This document shows positions 22,659 to 33,868 of a stretch of DNA of 64,000 bases, piece by piece. Origin of the DNA: Symbiodinium natans (taxonomy: Eukaryota; Sar; Dinophyceae; Suessiales; Symbiodiniaceae); contig CAJNDS010002106.1 of assembly GCA_905221605.1 (NCBI GenBank), positions 479,501 through 543,500 of the forward strand. The letters are read 5' to 3'. Each line of letters starts with the position of its first letter. Within the stretch, counting starts at the first letter, position 1. The notes below the pieces were generated by a model that searched no databases, was not told where the DNA came from, and worked only from the letters and a program-made list of their open reading frames with translations. Position numbers and translations under genes: made by a program.

Positions 22659-24170
22659 TCATGCTTGCTTGCCACGTTGTCTGCCGTGGGTTTCGGATGC
22701 GATTAAGGCCGCGGGGCGCGCAACAGGTGCGGGGGTTTAGGCTTTGGGGTTTAGGGTTTAGGGTTTGGGGTTTGGGGTTCAGGGTTTAGACGTCTGGTGC
22801 TGTGGCTTTGGGGGGGGGGGGGGGGGTCTGGGGCTTTGCCGAACGCTGAAGCCCATACACCTGCAAAACCACCCCCAGGGCGCAGTGACTTCCGAAATCC
22901 AAACCCATCACCCCATCACCCCATCACCCCATCACCCTATAACCCTAAAACCCTAAAACCCTAAAACCCTACCACCCTAAAACCCTAAAACCCTAAAACC
23001 CTAAAACCCTAAACCCTAAACCCTAAACCCTAAACCCTAAACCCTAAACCCTAAACCCTAAACCCTAAACCCTAAACCCTAAACCCTAAACCCTGGCCGA
23101 AGTGCTGTCGTGCAGTGGCCAGATCCAGGGGCCCACGGGAGCCCGAAAGTCCTGCATTGCCTCCTGGGATAATTTGTTTAGGGTTTAGGGTTTAGGGTTT
23201 AGGGCTAGGGTTTAGGGTTTAGGGATAGTTTACTTTGGGCTTCTGGATTTTAGGGTTCCTGGGTTTTAGGGTTTAGGGCTTTAGGGGTTAGGGTTTCTGG
23301 GTTTTAGGGTTTCCGGATTTCTGGGTTTTAGGGTTTGGGGGTCTGGGGTTGGGGTTTAGGGTTTTAGGGTTTAGGGGTTTCGGGGTGTAGGGTTGAGGGT
23401 TCAGTTGTCCAGTATCCTAGCGGAACTACTAAAGGTCAACCTATGGGACTATACAGGAAGTATGATATCCGCCCAAAAAAAATCTAGGATACCCACTCTA
23501 GTGCTAAGTTGGTCTTAAGGCTTGTAGGGTTACACTGGGCTCTTTGGGGTTTAGGGTTTAGGGCTACACCTGAACCCTAAAGCCGGTTGGTTTGGGGGCT
23601 TCCGGGGCTCCTGAGGTTGGGGTTCTTGATTGTTTGTGAGAGAGGCGGGTTCTGAGTCTTCTGCTGGGTTTAGGGCTCGTTTACGGTTTCGGGTTTGGGG
23701 GTGTAGGCCTCGAGACACCTCATACACCCCAAAAGGGATTAAAGGGTTTCAGGATTTTAGGATTTTGTGTTCCTTCCCAGCTTGCCTATACTCCTCGGGC
23801 AGGAAGCATACGAGCCGCCTGGGTCTGCACCTACGGTAGTTGGCAATTGTCTGGATTCCTTTGCTCTCACCTCCTACGGCAGGGTTTAGGGTTTAGGGTT
23901 TAGGGTTTAGGGTTTCAAGTAAATGCAGCTCCTCGTCTCACTAGTTGAATTCGGTGGAAAGTCCATGGTACAGAAATTCTGGAGTCCACCTAAACGTGTG
24001 ACAGAGCTGAGAGTACACTTGCTGTCCTGCTTGGACGAGGCTTCCCAATCCGAATATGTATAAAAGCCCCGAATGATTACACCCACAGTCCCAGTGCAGC
24101 CCCTATCTGCTGAACCGAAGGCTTCAATGCTGCAGAAGCCTTGTCTTTGAGGGTAGTTTCATGGCCCCTT
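22659..24170 (-). CDS. multi-exon gene, unknown function
   Basis: Minus-strand islands: about 24165-24095 (KDKASAALKPSVQQIGAAL), about 24045-23996 (SKQDSKCTLSSVTRL before a GTGGAC donor), about 23882-23750 (a 50-codon open stretch containing GIQTIANYRRCRPRRLVCFL and LPEEYRQAGKEHKIL), about 23175-23098 (MQDFRAPVGPWIWPLHDSTS), about 22905-22875 (FGSHCALGVVLQ before a GTGTAT donor) and a last exon to TGA at 22659 (PAALIASETHGRQRGKQA). These give a mostly soluble basic protein that I do not recognise. Its stop lies 90 bp from the candidate start of the next minus gene at 22570, a tight head-to-tail arrangement. Joins between exons are not all tested. Confidence 0.45.
22983..23094 (-). repeat. telomeric array with AAAACCCT to AAACCCT transition
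   Basis: The left part repeats the eight-base variant CCCTAAAA, the right part becomes (CCCTAAA)n. Just upstream a minisatellite of CACCCCAT repeats (22905-22940) appears to grade into it, a visible path from unrelated short repeat to telomeric repeat. Confidence 0.85.
23405..23512. mobile_element. MITE family F8 copy
   Basis: TTGTCCAGTATCCTAGC, GGAACTA, AAAGGT, CCCACTCTAG and related blocks match the copy at about 27550-27655 in order and spacing. Confidence 0.55.
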
Positions 24171-24292
24171 AGCATGGGCCCTTAAAAGGGGCCCCCTTAT
24201 ATAACAATTTTTTCCCCTTTACAACCCAAGGGCCCATACTTCAGAACCCTTTAAAGGAGGCAAGGGACCATATTGAGGGCCCATGCCTTAAA
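24158..24292. mobile_element. MITE-like element F9 with CATGGGCCC motifs
   Basis: TCATGGCCCCTTAGCATGGGCCC at the left and GGGACCATATTGAGGGCCCATG at the right form imperfect inverted ends around a 90-bp core. Single copy in the window. Confidence 0.45.
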
Positions 24293-24321
24293 CCCTAAAC
24301 CCTAAACCCTAAACCCTAAAC

Positions 24322-25490
24322 CCTAAACCCTAAACCGCATCAGGACCAGAATCGCTCACGAGATTGACGAACTCGCTGAGATGCAGGGCAGGAGTGACCT
24401 AAGCGCACATTTTTCGGGGCTTTAGAGCATATTATAGGGGTTTAGGGTTTAGGGTTTAGGGGGGCCCACTCCCCCCCGGTTTAGGGTTTTTGTGTTTAGG
24501 GGTTTAGGGCTTAGGGAAGTTTAGGGTTTAGGGGTTTCGGGTTTAGGGTTTAGGGTTTGGGCGGGGGGGGGGGGGATCCCTATTTGGGGAAATTCCCAAA
24601 TGACGCCAGGGTCTCGCCCTGCAATGAGCACTCTAGCGCCCGCACGTCGCCCCCCCCAAACCCCTTGCGTCGAGGGAACTACACCCAGCTTGAACTGAGA
24701 TTGCATGTGCTCCTGGGTGTCAGTGTGAAAAGCATGCGCTCGGGCCTGTTCCTTTTATTTGCCACCTGCTGAAAAACCTTCGTGCGCCCTCAAGCGAGCC
24801 GACATGTCGGTTGCCAGTGCATTATGGTACCCAATTAGGAAAACCAGGGCTTTCGGGCTGCGCATCATCCAACAAGGCATCCCACGAAAAAGAGTCTACC
24901 TCCTATCGCAGAAAGGGTTTGGGATCTCACAACTCAAAGCCTGTGCTACATCTTTGCTTTTTTCATGTCAATCGCCGGCCTTAGAAGCCTAAACACACAC
25001 CGAAACGACGCAATGTAGAGCAAGCTGAATGTGCATGGGAATTTTCATAAAATACATAAATATATTGTACGTACAAATAAATAAATATATATAGATGAAA
25101 AATAAATAAATATATATATATATATGTAAACGTATATGTTCAGTGTTTAGGGGAGCTTACTAGCTGCAGCGTGGTGGCGGTGTCTTGCTTCTCGTCCGGA
25201 TCTCGGTCCTTATTTGGGAAACAAGTTTTCAGACTCCAGAACCCACCAAACCTGGCGGAGATCTCAGCCATACCTTATTTTTGCCCAAACCTATTTCGAA
25301 ACCTATTCCGAGCAACCATAAGCTCATCCATCGAGCTACCGGGCTTCTATGGTTTGTTTGGAGCTCTCTCACACAGCCCTCCCTAAACGGAGATGTCGCC
25401 GCGGACGTGGCTCGGGGCTGTGATGTTCGTGATCTACTCTTTGAGGCGGGGAGTGACGGATTCGTTGACTTTATCCCAAACACGCACCCC
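24322..25490 (+). CDS. plus-strand exon chain (unknown function)
   Basis: Islands on the plus strand: about 24322-24390 (RIAHEIDELAEMQGRSDL), about 24665-24770 (QLELRLHVLLGVSVKSMRSG), about 24850-24990 (LRIIQQGIPRKRVYLLSQKG) and about 25380-25485 (ARGCDVRDLLFEAGSDGFVD, after a CACACAG acceptor). The last has a strong purine-any-pyrimidine codon pattern. The minus strand is open in parts of 24.3-24.8 kb, so the strand call is only moderate there. The chain lies between two minus-strand genes. No family recognised. Confidence 0.35.
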
Positions 25491-25632
25491 CCCCCCCCCC
25501 CCCCCCCCCCGGTTTAGGGTTTAGGGTTTAGGGTTTAGGGTTTAGGGTTTAGGCTCCCCCCCCCCCCCCACTGCTTTCAGCTTCACATCCTAACCCCCTG
25601 CCTACGTGGTAGCTCTCTAAGTCGTTAATGTT

Positions 25633-25872
25633 CCTTGAGGACGAAATGAACCGCCAAATTGCGGTCATATACCCCATACTACTATCATCTCTAGTAAAAC
25701 CCTTTTGGGGTTTAGGGTTAGGGTTTAGGGTTTAGGGTTTAGGGTTTAGGGTTTAGGGTTTAGGGTTTAGGGTTTAGGGTTTAGGGTTTAGGGTTTAGGG
25801 TTTAGGGTTTAGGGTTTAGGGTTTAGGGTTCAGAGTTTAGGGTTCATTTAGTCCCCAAGGTTAGGGTCCCTT
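25633..25872. mobile_element. MITE family F3 copy with a telomeric array inside
   Basis: The left part TTGAGGACGAAATGAACC to TAAAACCCTTTTGGGG and the right end GGTTCATTTAGTCCCCAAGG are both family F3 sequence. About 140 bp of (TTTAGGG)n (25711-25850) lies between them, exactly where intact copies read CCCTTTTAGGGTTCATTT. The conserved TTTAGGGTT of F3 appears to have been expanded. Confidence 0.85.
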
Positions 25873-25929
25873 TTGGGGTTCGAGGGCGCGCTCTTTTGGA
25901 CTCGGGCCTTGTCCATACGCTTCTTTGGA

Positions 25930-26056
25930 AATAGGGTTTAGGGTTTAGGGTTTAGGGTCTAGGGTCTAGGGTTTAGGGTTTAGGGTTTAGGGTTTAGGGT
26001 TTAGGGTTTAGGGTTTAGGGTTTAGGGTTTAGGGTTTAGGGTTTAGGGTTTAGGGT
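25930..26056 (+). repeat. telomeric array (TTTAGGG)n
   Basis: About 18 units with a few TCTAGGG variants at the left end. Confidence 0.95.
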
Positions 26057-26110
26057 AAAAGCTGGACGCGACTTCGCCCTAAGAGCCCAAGACCCTATGA
26101 CCCTCGGGAC

Positions 26111-26220
26111 GGCATGAACCCAAAAAATGGGCTTACGGTTCATATACCTTAATAGGAATTAGAGTAGTATAAGTTCGATGACCCCAATATGAATTATTAG
26201 GGTTCATTTGGTTCAAGGTA
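26111..26220. mobile_element. MITE family F3 copy
   Basis: TCGGGACGGCATGAACCC at the left, core TACCTTAATAGGAATTAGAGTAGTAT, right end TTAGGGTTCATTTGGTTCAAGG. Matches the intact copies at 46411-46519 and 46891-47000. Confidence 0.75.
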
Positions 26221-26512
26221 TCGTTTAAGGCCTTTCATCTATTCTGGGGCCCAAGGGCCTTACTCTTCCCTACTTTGGATAAGTAGCTAGTAATAGGAAC
26301 CCTGAACCAACAGCAAGTAGTAAAGTATCGTACCCCAAAGCCCAGTTTAGGGGGCGTTCAGCATCACGCCCAAAACCCAAAACCCTAAACCCTAAACCTA
26401 TATATATATATACCCATATATATATATATATATCCTATATATATATATATATATATTATACTTATAGTACTCCAAAACCTAGTCATTTTAGGTCCTGGGC
26501 CCCTATGGTCAG

Positions 26513-28064
26513 CTAAGCATCCAGGATCCACAAGGTCCGTGGCCGGTTCAGGTAGGTCGTTCGCGCGGCAACCTCTACCTGAGCTGTCGGGAAAAGGGTG
26601 CGGGTTTAGGGTTTTAGGGTTTAAGTTTAGGGTTTTAGGGTGTTAGGGTTTATAGGGTCAAAGGTCACTTCTGTTGAGGGGTCGGTTTGTGGGCTCATCC
26701 CCCCACACGCCTCCCCCCCCCCCCCAAAAAAAAAAAAAAAAGAAAACAACATGTCTTGGTGGCTTGGAACCCCCACGCCCTGAACGTCTCGAGGCACGGA
26801 AGTCCCGAAAACCCAAAACCCTCAGCCCAAAGCAACCGGAGCGAGCTGAAAGACTGAAAGCATGCAACATCTCGGCCAAGGGGGGCCTCTCCCTCCCCAA
26901 CTGCCCGTGAAAAGGCTGCGGGCTGTGGATTCAGGGGAAGAAGGTTAAAGCCCAGGAAGCCCTAAAAGCCCTAATTTAGGGTGTAGGGTTTAGGGCTAAA
27001 CCTTCAACCCTCAACCCGGGAAACATTTGACGGGGCACCCTGTTGGTAGGGGGGACCTATGACGCTTGGGGCACCCTACCTAGTGGCCCTAAACCCTAAA
27101 CCCTAAACCCTAAACCCTAACCCTAAACCCTAAACCCTAAACCCTAAACCCTAAACCCTAAACCCTATAAATCCTAACCCTAAACCCTAAACCCCCTCTG
27201 CCCCCCAGAGCTTAAGGGCGGAGGGTTATAGGGGATCGCAGGAGTGCTTCCGGAAGGGCAAAGAAGATAGGGCTTCAGGGCTTACCCCTTGAGATGTTTA
27301 GGGTTTAGGGTTTAGGGTTTAGGGTTTGGGGTTTAGGGTTTAGGGGCCACTTATGCTAATAGTCCTGAATAGGGGTTATGATAGGGGGTACTAAAAAATC
27401 CCTATTAAGGACTGCTAGCATGAGGGGGAACATCCCAACTGACCCCCCCCCGCAATCCGAAACCCAACAACCACACACCCCAAAACCCTAAACCCTAAAC
27501 CCTAAACCCTAAACCCTAAACCCTAACCCTATAAACACCCTACACCCAAACCTAGTTGTCCAGCAACCTGGGGAACTAAAGGTTATGCAGGGGCTTATAT
27601 TACACCAAAAAGGTTAAAGGTTGCCTACTCTACAACTAGGCAAATGGGCAACTGCCTACCAGGACGGGCTATTAGGCCCTTTAACCCCCGTAAAAGGCCC
27701 TGTATAGGGTTGATTATGCGGATTAAGGGCCTAGTATAAACCCCAATCCCTAAACCCTAAACCCTAAACCCTAAACCCCGGGGTCTCTGAGGTGTCTGCG
27801 TGCACCCGATCTTTCTCCATCATCCGAAGCGCCTCTGTGACCTGGCGCCGTCTCAACCTTTTTTCTGAGCCATTGCTTTGGGTTGTTTGGTTTGCAAGTG
27901 CTTCTTGTGATCGAGGTTGAGAGTATTTTGGGTTCAAGCCTTAAGCCCATTTTTTCATGCTGTGATGTCCTCAGACAAACCCTAAACCCCACACCCTAAA
28001 CCAACCCTCAACCCCACTGGGCACTGGGGGAGGGTGCGGGGGAGGGGGGGGGGCAAGGGGGGGG

Positions 28065-28116
<52 letters not shown>

Positions 28117-29960
28117 ATCTCTATATCGCCTAACTACCCTGTACACCGTATAAACCCCTATAGCTCCATTAACCCTTAGACACCTTACGAAACCTATTCA
28201 ACTCCACAAGCATTGCAAACCCGATAAACCCTGCAAACCCCTAAAATTCCATCTCCGGGATGGCGCTAACCCCTTCAAGGTTTAGAGTTAAGGGTTTAGG
28301 GATTAGGGTTTAGGGTTTAGGGTTTGGGGTTTAGGCTAAATGGTGGAAGGAAGGTCTAAAGAAGATAAAAAAGAGATGGAATGAATTTGGGGACCAAGTG
28401 AGCCCCATAATTTGGGGGTCCTATACCCCATACTACGAAATTGTCGGGTTCTTGTAGTCCCCAAGGAAGAAGTCCTACTTGTAAGCTCTGTCTTCTCATG
28501 TTTTCGGTCTCTTCGCACCCAGATGCCTCTCGGTCGACTTCGGTGGGTAGGAGCATGGCCACTAGGGGGAGCTTCAGCAAGTTCTCCTGTGCAGGAAAGC
28601 GGGTTTGACCATAAACCCTAAACCGTAATTGTTTGTCGACTGAGCTACTTGGTGCTGCCAAGCCCCCTCGTTGAGGCTACTCTTGAGCTGTCATAAAATA
28701 AAAGTCCTTCAAACCTTAATTTTGATACTCACGTCCGAGAGCCCTATAGCTAAACCCTAAACCCTAGACCCTCCCCCACAAAACTAAACGCTCGCCCTAA
28801 ACCCTGTGCAGATTTGAGCTCCGGGAGGGGGTGGGTGGGCGACCCACTTCCCTGGCAAGTTTTCAAAAGACAACTTCAAGCTTGGGGCGCAGTAGAGTTT
28901 AGGGTTTGGGGTTTAGGGTGGGTTTAAGAGTTTAACGGTTGAGGGTTTAAGGGCTTTCGGGCTAGGGTTTTTGTTGCCACCCGCCCAGCACGCGAACGAA
29001 CACTGCGGGGACTACGTCAGAGGACTTTAGGATTTTGGGCTTAGGGCTTACGGGTTTAGGGGGATTGGGGGTGAGGGTTCCAAAGCTTCGGGTTTTAGGG
29101 TTTAGGCAATCTGAGCGTTTGGGGTTAGGGGCTGGTTGTAAGGTTCGAGAGATTGGGGCTTTCAGGGCGGGGGGGGGGGGGGGGGGGGGAGTGCATTCTG
29201 GGTAGCCCACTTTGAAACGATTGCAGGTCGTCCTAGTGGTTTCCTGTCAAGGTTTTGAGAAGTCGGGGAGCATACATGCGGCCTGCACCTCTGCCATATA
29301 GTCTTCCCAGGTGCCTGAGCGAGGTGAGGCGCGTCTCAATCAAGGAGGAAACTTTAGCCTGCACCCTAAACCCTGAAAGGGTTTAAGGTTTAGGGTTTGG
29401 GGGTTGATCTGAACCCTGGGCCCTTTTTGGATTTCTAGCACTTGGTGCACACAATGTTGCTGAGTCTCCCGAAGGGAACCTTACACTGCAGGTCAAAACC
29501 CACACGAGCCGCCTGACCATTTTGGCCGGTAGCAACCGCATAACCATAACAGCTTTGTTAGCCCTTGCCCAGAATTTAACTCCTGCGTTTCATCTACCCC
29601 GGAAGTTTCAAACAAAATACCCACTGAGAAACTGACTTTTCCCCGCCCCCTCCCACACCCCTTCCCCAATACCCAGAACAAGTACTACAGCACGAAACAA
29701 AAACCATCAGTCCACAGGCATTGCCCTTTGGCATTCCCGACCCAAGGCACTGAATGGGAAACGGGAAAGAGGGTTGCTCCTATCCCTAAACCCTGAACCC
29801 TGTACCACGGGAGTGTTCCTTGATGGAGTCGCGGAACTTTAGGATGTAGGTTTTCGGGCCGTGTTGAGACAATATGCCCACATCTGCACTTCCTAAACTC
29901 TAGACGTTTGGTTGGAGGGTTTACGGTGCTTCACTCTTTACTTCCCAAAAAGTGTAAAGT
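26513..29960 (-). CDS. multi-exon gene region, unknown function, with well-formed splice sites
   Basis: Strong minus exons: 28586-28479 (NLLKLPLVAMLLPTEVDREA onward, TTCCTGCACAG acceptor and GTAGGAC donor, 36 codons), about 28703-28665 (LKSSLNEGAWQHQ after TATGACAG, GTAGCTC donor), about 28850-28805 (VGRPPTPSRSSNLHR), about 27862-27782 (RRQVTEALRMMEKDRVHADT), about 26905-26825 (RPPLAEMLHAFSLSARSG), and a last exon to TAG at 26513 (VAARTTYLNRPRTLWILDA). Candidate 5' exons lie near 29845-29810 (FRDSIKEHSRG) and 29315-29250 (TWEDYMAEVQAACMLPDF). A possible start is ATG near 29881 following a GTGCAG. Not recognised; the region may hold two genes. Confidence 0.45.
27352..27440. mobile_element. MITE family F1 copy
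   Basis: Left end decayed (CACTTATGCTAATAGTCC), right end intact (ATGAGGGGGAACATCCCAA), with the AATAGTCCTGAATA and AAGGACTGCTAGC inverted core. Confidence 0.75.
28067..28115 (+). repeat. 49-base G homopolymer
   Basis: An uninterrupted run of 49 G preceded by further G-rich sequence from 28026. Length may be unreliable in any assembly. Confidence 0.8.
28383..28467. mobile_element. MITE family F3 copy, short form
   Basis: TTTGGGGACCAAGTGAGCC at the left and GTTCTTGTAGTCCCCAAGG at the right around CCTATACCCCATACTACGA. It lies directly beside the strong exon at 28479-28586. Confidence 0.7.
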
Positions 29961-29964
29961 GTAC

Positions 29965-31165
29965 TCATTCAGCCACTAAGTGTAAGTCCATGAGAGTTGT
30001 AAGTTGGCGGCCTTGGGGTGGGAATGCCTGCAGACTAACGCGCGCTCACGCTTTTTTTTTGGCACGCCCTAAACCCCAAACTTGGGATGTTCCCCCTGAC
30101 AGTCCTTAGAAGGGATTTCTAGTACCCCCTATACCTACTATAATCCCAATTAATAAGGAATGCTAGTATAAGGGGGGACATCCCAACCCCAAACCCTAAA
30201 ACGCCTAAAAACCCATGAGTGGAAACGCTCGCCAAAACCAGGTGGCTGTCGTTGTTGTCCATCACTTCGCCGGATCTTGTCGCCCCCCTGTAGCAGGAGC
30301 GCCCTTGAGTTTCTGCTGAGGCTTTAGTATTAGAGTTTTGGGTGTAAAACCCAAACCCCAAACCCCAAACCCTAAACCCTAAACCCTAAACCCCCTAAAC
30401 TCTTAGCCCTTAACCCAAGAAAGCAGCCTGACGGGACTGAACGGCCCCTGGACCCCAAAGGGTGCAGCGGCTAAAAGACTCCAGAACAGCTTGTTCAGGG
30501 AATCTTGCTAAACCCTAAACCTAAACCCTACACCCTAAACCCTAAACCCTAATTAAACCCTAAACCCAAAAAAACCTAAACCCTAAACCCTAATTTAACA
30601 AAACGATGTAGGATCCCCATTCTGATTTGCTTAATGACAGGGTGATGGCACTGGGTATGGCCCCCTCCCCCCCCACCCCCCCAAGGTACAGGGATCATGA
30701 GCATTCATTAAGGAACGTGTTGAGTTGTAAAAGTCTGCAGCAGACTAGTTAGCTGTCACCTGTGCCTGTGATCTTTCAGATTCACAAGCTGTGGCCGCGA
30801 ACTAAACGGCTCGTACTGCTAAATCCCAAGCTATAACCACCCTAAACCCAAAAAACTACATCCTAAACCCTAAACCCTAAACCCTAAACCCCAAACCCTC
30901 TTGTTGGCTCCGAAACTGAGGCCCAAAACCCTAAAAACCCTAGCAGCTCTAAGACCGACTCCCTGGTTGGTGACTCCTTGGTGCTGAAGGCTTTTGGAAA
31001 GGTTTAGGGTTTAGGGTTTAGGGTTTAGGGTTTAGGGTTTAGGGTTTAGGGTTTAGGGTTTAGGGTTTAGGGTTTAGGGTTTAGGGTTGAGGCTTCCGGC
31101 CTCTGTAAGGCGACCTCTGCACGCTCCTCCTCATGTTTGAGGTCCTCTTTCTCGGGGTCCGCCAT
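29965..31165 (-). CDS. multi-exon gene with clear start and stop (unknown function)
   Basis: Starts with ATG at 31165 in an ATAATGGCGG context (ADPEKEDLKHEEERAEVALQ, acidic and charged). Following minus islands: about 30985-30925 (FSTKESPTRESVLELL), about 30665-30600 (AIPSAITLSLSKSEWGSYIV), about 30480-30410 (LFWSLLAAAPFGVQGPFSPV), about 30315-30205 (RSGEVMDNNDSHLVLASVST) and a last exon to TGA at 29965 (FPPQGRQLTTLMDLHLVAE). The fourth includes a hydrophobic stretch that could be a signal anchor. An F1 MITE lies in the last intron. Frame across junctions was not proven for each intron. No family recognised. Confidence 0.5.
30082..30186. mobile_element. MITE family F1 copy with exact 8-bp target duplication in telomeric sequence
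   Basis: Ends TTGGGATG and CATCCCAA are flanked by CCCCAAAC on both sides (30074-30081 and 30187-30194). The duplicated target is itself a decayed telomeric unit, so the element inserted after the repeat was present. Confidence 0.9.
31001..31088 (+). repeat. telomeric array (TTTAGGG)n
   Basis: About 12 perfect units within an intron of the gene that starts at 31165. Confidence 0.95.
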
Positions 31166-31696
31166 TATGCGAGATGGCACAGGCAGACTAGCCTTACGTC
31201 GTCCCAACGGCCCCAAAGAAGGATGGGCTATGAGGCCTTATCATCCCCATAATGAACCCAAAAAAGGGGCCTTTTAGGGGACTATAGGGTATAATTTATA
31301 GCCCATCCTGGAAATTCGCTGATTTGGGCAAAGGGGGGAAACGGTTCTTGCCTACAAAGGGGCCTTCGACGCAGCTAGAGCTTTAGAAGGATCTGCGACA
31401 TGCCGCCCATCGAACCCAGACCCATATGGGCATTTCCCAAATAGGGGGTGTACCCCTCGGGTGTACCCCTAATATGCCCCCCAAATGCTATAATCTTGAA
31501 TATGTAGGACCCCCCCGAAAAGGGAGACCCCTATCTTTGGAACCAAGACCATGTCCCCCTTCATCACCTGCAGCGTCGAAAGGGCCGAGCCAAGTCGAAA
31601 GCGGCGGGGGGCCGGAGACATGCTTCAGAAACCGACTAGTCTTCAGGGTCTAGGGTTTAGGGTTTAGGGTTTAGGGTTTAGGGTTTCGGTTTAGGT

Positions 31697-33264
31697 TTCA
31701 GAAAATCATCCATAGGATGTCGGTGCCCAGGGCTGTCCCACCTTCACCAACTCGCGAAGGGTAGGGTGCGGGGTTGCGGCATGATGCTGGTTCTCAGTTG
31801 GGTGGAGGACCTGCATAGGGTTTAGGGTCTACAGGTTTAGGGACTCTAGGGTTTAGGGTTTAGGGTTTAGGGCTTGGCACCATGACAGGGTCGCCCTGTT
31901 TCCTACAACCCTGAAATTTCAACACCTACGCCCCAAACCTGTTGAAGTCTAGGACTACAGGAAAAGTACCACAAGCCAGCAGCAAGTATTGGAGGGAAAT
32001 CCTACGATTTGGGGTCTCGAGTGGTCCCCAAATGTTGTATCCCCCCCCACATGGTGCTTAAGACTTCAGGTTGAGGGGGTTTAGGGTTTAGGGTTTTGCT
32101 AAATTTTAGGGGTCCCTTATTATCAAACCCTAAACCCTAAACCCTAAACCCTAAACCCTAAACCCTAAACCCTAAACCCTAAACCCTAAACCCTAAACCC
32201 CCATTTAGCCCCGAAGGTGTGGGCCCTCAGTGGTCAATGGGTCTTGTCGGGGCGCACTTCGAGAGTAGGCTGGTGATCCATCTCCGGTCCCTGAGCCCAC
32301 AAACCCTCAACCGTGAAGGGTTTAGGGTTTAGGGTTTAGGGTTTAGGGTTTAGGGTTTAGGGTTTAGGGTTTAGGGTTTACGGATTAAACACAAGACTGT
32401 AACCCTACTACACCCGAACTAAACCCTTTTGCACGTGGAAGCCGCCTCCTGCCAGGAAGAAGCCCCACGCCCGATCAGCCCGCAACTCTAAACACAAACC
32501 CTAAACCCTAAACCCTAAACCCTAAACCCCAAACCCTAAACGCTCAAAATCTAAACGCAAACCCTCTAAGCCAGCACAGGAGGGGGGTAGGATGTCCTTG
32601 AGGCAGCCTGCTGCGCCTGCGCAGGTGCAGGCAACGAACTCCCTACAAGTACCCGTGGAACCCGTGACCCTATCATTGCTTAAGATCCCCCCCCTCCAAA
32701 AAAACTTTCTAAAGGCAATATAGGGACTATCATGTGTGTGTGTGTGTGTGTTTTTTTTGTGTGTGTGTGGGGGGGGGGTTCTTAATCAAACAGTAGAACC
32801 CTAAACCCAACCTGTTTGGGACCGGCAAGGTGTATCGAGGAGCCTGCTTGATTGACCAGGAACGCTCTCATACTCCCTCTAGCCTCTCCCGCTCTCCCCC
32901 TCTCCCTCTCTCACACACACACAGTCTAAACGCGCAAAGCCCTCAGCCCCTCAGCCGATGCAAAGTCGCCGCACGGAACTGGGGGCATTTCAAAAACTCT
33001 CCATTCCGGAAGCCCTAGAGAAAACCCTGTCTACCCGAAGTTCCTTTTCGGCTTTCGTCTTAGGGGACTCTAGTACACTAGCCTTAAAAAAGGAAGTGCC
33101 CGAAACCGCATGTACCCAAAAGCCCAAACCCTAAACCCAAAACCGTAAACAACCAAAGCAGAAGTTGAGGCACTGCATGCCCCAATGCTAGGAATGCCCC
33201 AAGCCTGACGATAGCTCTGTGGGTTGTAGGCCTGGGAGCACATGATTTCGGGATTGGGGGACAT
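31697..33264 (-). CDS. multi-exon gene with clear start (unknown function)
   Basis: ATG at 33264 opens about 40 codons reading SPNPEIMCSQAYNPQSYRQA and onward with GC-rich third positions. Later minus islands: about 33025-32955 (NGEFLKCPQFRAATLHRLR), about 32640-32570 (FVACTCAGAAGCLKDILPPS), about 32490-32440 (LRADRAWGFFLAGGGFH before GTGCAA), about 32300-32220, about 31955-31935 (LDFN after TTTTCCTGTAG) and a last island 31808-31697 (LHPTENQHHAATPHPTLREL, TGA) that could also splice at a GTGGGA donor. The Gln/Tyr/Pro-rich N-terminus suggests a low-complexity tail. Not recognised. Confidence 0.5.
32126..32200 (-). repeat. telomeric array (CCCTAAA)n
   Basis: About 10 perfect units, facing a G-orientation array at 32321-32379 about 120 bp away. 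Such head-to-head pairs around one exon island recur through the window. Confidence 0.95.
32738..32778 (+). repeat. TG microsatellite passing through poly-T into poly-G
   Basis: (TG)n, then T8, then more GT, then G9. A CT/CA-rich tract follows at 32875-32925. Confidence 0.85.
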
Positions 33265-33337
33265 TGTTGCGTTCTAACAAGTCTGGGTTTAGGGAATTTA
33301 GGGTTTAGGGTTTAGGGTTTAGGGTTTAGGGTTTAGG

Positions 33338-33816
33338 GGTAGCTGAAGTTGCTAACCATCCTCCAAAAACCAAAGCACGTCGAGCCCTGATTAGGGAACA
33401 AGGCCCCCTGAGGGGGGCCACATGGAGCTTCATGAAACCAAGAAACATGTAAGGTTTAGGGTTTATGCGGTTTCGGGTTTAGGGGGCTTAGGGTTTAGGG
33501 TAGAGAGGTGTATGGTTCATAGATTCTAGTAGCATGGGTTATATGACCCCAGTTTTGAACCCTGCACCCTAAACCCTTACCCTCCACCCTGGCAGCTACC
33601 ATGGGCGACTCGACTTCTAGGGGGTCTAGGTTAGGGTTTAGGGTTTGTAGGGTTTAGAGTTTAGGGTTCAGGGTTTTAGGGTTTAGGGCAACCTTTGCCG
33701 AAGCCCTTTGTAGGCTTCAGGCTTGTGTTCAGGATTTAGGGTTTCAGCGCTTCAGGGGATTGAGGGTTTCAGGGCATAAGCCGCTTGCAGCAAGACCCAT
33801 TAAACCCTCGCTCTCG

Positions 33817-33868
<52 letters not shown>

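Noticed and set aside
26395-26470. Regulatory TATA-like element
   Set aside because: It is a plain TA microsatellite, one of several, with no positional link to a start.
33340-33450. Confident gene call on the plus strand
   Set aside because: The minus strand is equally open over the whole island and codon bias does not decide, so I left it unresolved.
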